A stretch of 64,000 nt of DNA, from the NCBI RefSeq assembly GCF_022201045.2, contig NC_068558.1:41435501-41499500 (forward strand), written 5' to 3'. A program made the translations under genes and the position numbers. Under the pieces are notes generated by a model that searched no databases, was not told the DNA's origin, and saw only the letters and a program-made list of their open reading frames with translations. This DNA comes from Citrus sinensis. Taxonomy: Eukaryota; Streptophyta; Magnoliopsida; Sapindales; Rutaceae. Of the stretch, positions 62,697 to 64,000 are shown in pieces (position 1 is the first letter of the stretch; every line of letters begins with the position of its first letter).

Positions 62697-63895
62697 ATGC
62701 TGAAGCCATTTTGCAATGTGACGGACCAAGCCCAATGCAGATTCCTGGGCCTACCCAGCCCAGTTCCTCGCTTCCGCCGACGTTACGCCGTCGTTCCATG
62801 CTCTCGCCCGATGAACAAACCCACAGCTCCCGTTCAGGTACAGGCGATTGTGTCGGACCAGGGAAGCCCGGCTCGGCTCGAATCCGGGCCTTGCAGCTTG
62901 GCGGATCGGCTCCGGCTGGGGACCTTGACGGAAGACGGGTTGTCGTATAAGGAGAAGTTTATAGTGAGGTGTTATGAAGTTGGAATTAACAAAACTGCCA
63001 CTGTTGAGACCATTGCTAATCTCTTGCAGGTACTAATAATTTTCAAGTCAATTTTTTTCGTGATTTGCACGTGCTGCATTACTTCGTATTATTATTTGAT
63101 TTGATTTTTGTTTTGTACTTTTTTCTTTCAAGAAATAATTAATTTGTATTCCAACTGTGGCAGCGCATTTGTTTGGTGTGAGTTGCGTGTTAGTATGTCT
63201 TTGCATGTATTTTTCATTTGGTTTATTTGGGATTTGTGGTAAACGAGGGTTCCTGCTAATTTGGCAAACTCCCTGAAGTTTTAGCAATTGGTTATTGGCT
63301 ATCTCAATGATTGCACACTTTATGCAAAATTTCTGCGTAAAGGGGTTTGTGATATTTATCAAAAAGAAAGTGATATATTGAGCATAAGCAGTTGTGATGA
63401 TAAAATTCACCATATTGGTTTGGTTTCCATGTCTTTGTTGGACAAAAATTTTAGTGCATGGAATGAAATAAATCATATCAGTTTCTCTCTCCATTTGTTT
63501 TGATGATTCATCATGGGGAGAATAATTGTATTGTAGGAGGTTGGATGTAACCATGCGCAAAGTGTTGGATTCTCAACAGATGGATTTGCAACAACCACCA
63601 CTATGAGAAAGCTGCATCTTATATGGGTGACGGCCCGCATGCACATTGAAATATATAAATACCCTGCTTGGTGAGTCTGCTTTTCTTTTACTTGACATTG
63701 CTAACTTTTAGATTTTCGATTTTCGATTTTCGATTTTTTATATTTTCTTTAGACAATGAAAACTGTGGGCATATGGTACAGGAGTGATGTGGTTGAAATT
63801 GAGACATGGTGCCAAAGTGAAGGAAGAATTGGAACTAGACGTGATTGGATTCTGAAGGACCATGCCACTGGTGAAGTTATTGGAAGAGCAACGAG
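62697..63895 (+). CDS. FATA: Plastid fatty acyl-ACP thioesterase A (oleoyl-ACP hydrolase), 5' part
   Basis: Plastid stroma enzyme that releases mainly oleate from acyl-ACP for export to the cytosol. Three exons are in the window, 62697-63029, 63537-63670 and 63782-63895, giving about the first 193 residues; the gene runs off the right edge, with a GT donor at 63896. The N-terminus is rich in S, R and P without acidic residues at first, as in a transit peptide. Family blocks include LTEDGLSYKEKFIVRCYEVG, ETIANLLQEVGCNHAQSVGF, MRKLHLIWVTARMHIEIYKY and DVVEIETWCQSEGRIGTRRD. These first-half hotdog-domain sequences are those of FATA, not FATB. The catalytic residues lie in the missing second half. 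Confidence 0.93.
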
Positions 63896-64000
63896 GTGCA
63901 CTTTTAACTTTCTTTGATTCTTCTTTTCTTTGCTCATCAAAATAAAATAAAAGAAGATATAGAAAGAGTGAGCATTTGTTTTCTCATTAGCCGAGCCATC
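63896..64000 (+). other. Start of FATA intron 3
   Basis: It begins with GTGCAC and stays AT-rich to the window edge; the next FATA exon lies outside, or starts at the very end. Confidence 0.5.

Overview
The window is plant nuclear DNA. Its genes are split by short GT-AG introns, gene-poor stretches are very AT-rich, there are plant-type MITEs and SINEs, and every recognised protein belongs to a land-plant family. The gene set fits a eudicot, and the order fits a rosid; a woody rosid such as Citrus is plausible, but that is inference. No bacterial or organellar features, CRISPR arrays or rRNA genes were seen, and no LTR-type element was recognised.

Twelve protein genes are supported. In order they are: the 3' part of an ERD2-like receptor (+, to 1940); a Ninja/AFP-family co-repressor adaptor (+, 6864-9653); an NTF2+RRM (G3BP-like) RNA-binding protein (+, 18333-21413); GAUT8/QUASIMODO1 (-, 22392-24537); a membrane-anchored acidic protein of unknown function (-, 28250-29545); a 47-residue two-exon gene (-, 33390-34715); an APD1-type single-AP2 factor (+, 39674-44137); a Tim17/22/23-like (PRAT) protein (+, 46935-49501); FHA2 (-, 50608-53153); DPMS3 (+, 54382-55774); a trypsin-fold protein with a long tail (+, 58203-61640); and the 5' part of FATA acyl-ACP thioesterase (+, 62697 to the edge). 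The exon boundaries were read by hand; reading frame is kept across every junction given.

Between genes the sequence is mostly AT-rich and holds transposon remains. These are a nested MITE cluster (about 4.06-5.5 kb), a dead Mutator-like transposase with zinc knuckle (13.1-14.65 kb) beside a MULE-type MITE (11.87-12.73 kb), an 878-bp hAT-type element with a perfect 8-bp target duplication (25659-26536), a Tourist-type MITE inside an intron (59217-59639), and a tRNA-derived SINE with clear target duplications (45058-45404) followed by tandem repeats that seem to derive from the SINE body (to 46.25 kb).

The most interesting non-coding signals are two related box C/D snoRNA-like genes (53588-53701 and 53847-53940) just after a telo-box in the leader region of DPMS3, and a dense ACGT-core (ABRE/G-box) cluster upstream of the AFP-family gene. 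The gene order also resembles, from memory, two Arabidopsis segments around the two FATA genes (chr 3 near At3g25110-25160 and chr 4 near At4g13040-13050), so this window may show the order before those segments were duplicated and thinned. Functionally the genes are mostly unrelated housekeeping genes (secretory pathway, pectin synthesis, N-glycan precursor supply, plastid fatty acids); no operon-like pathway is implied.
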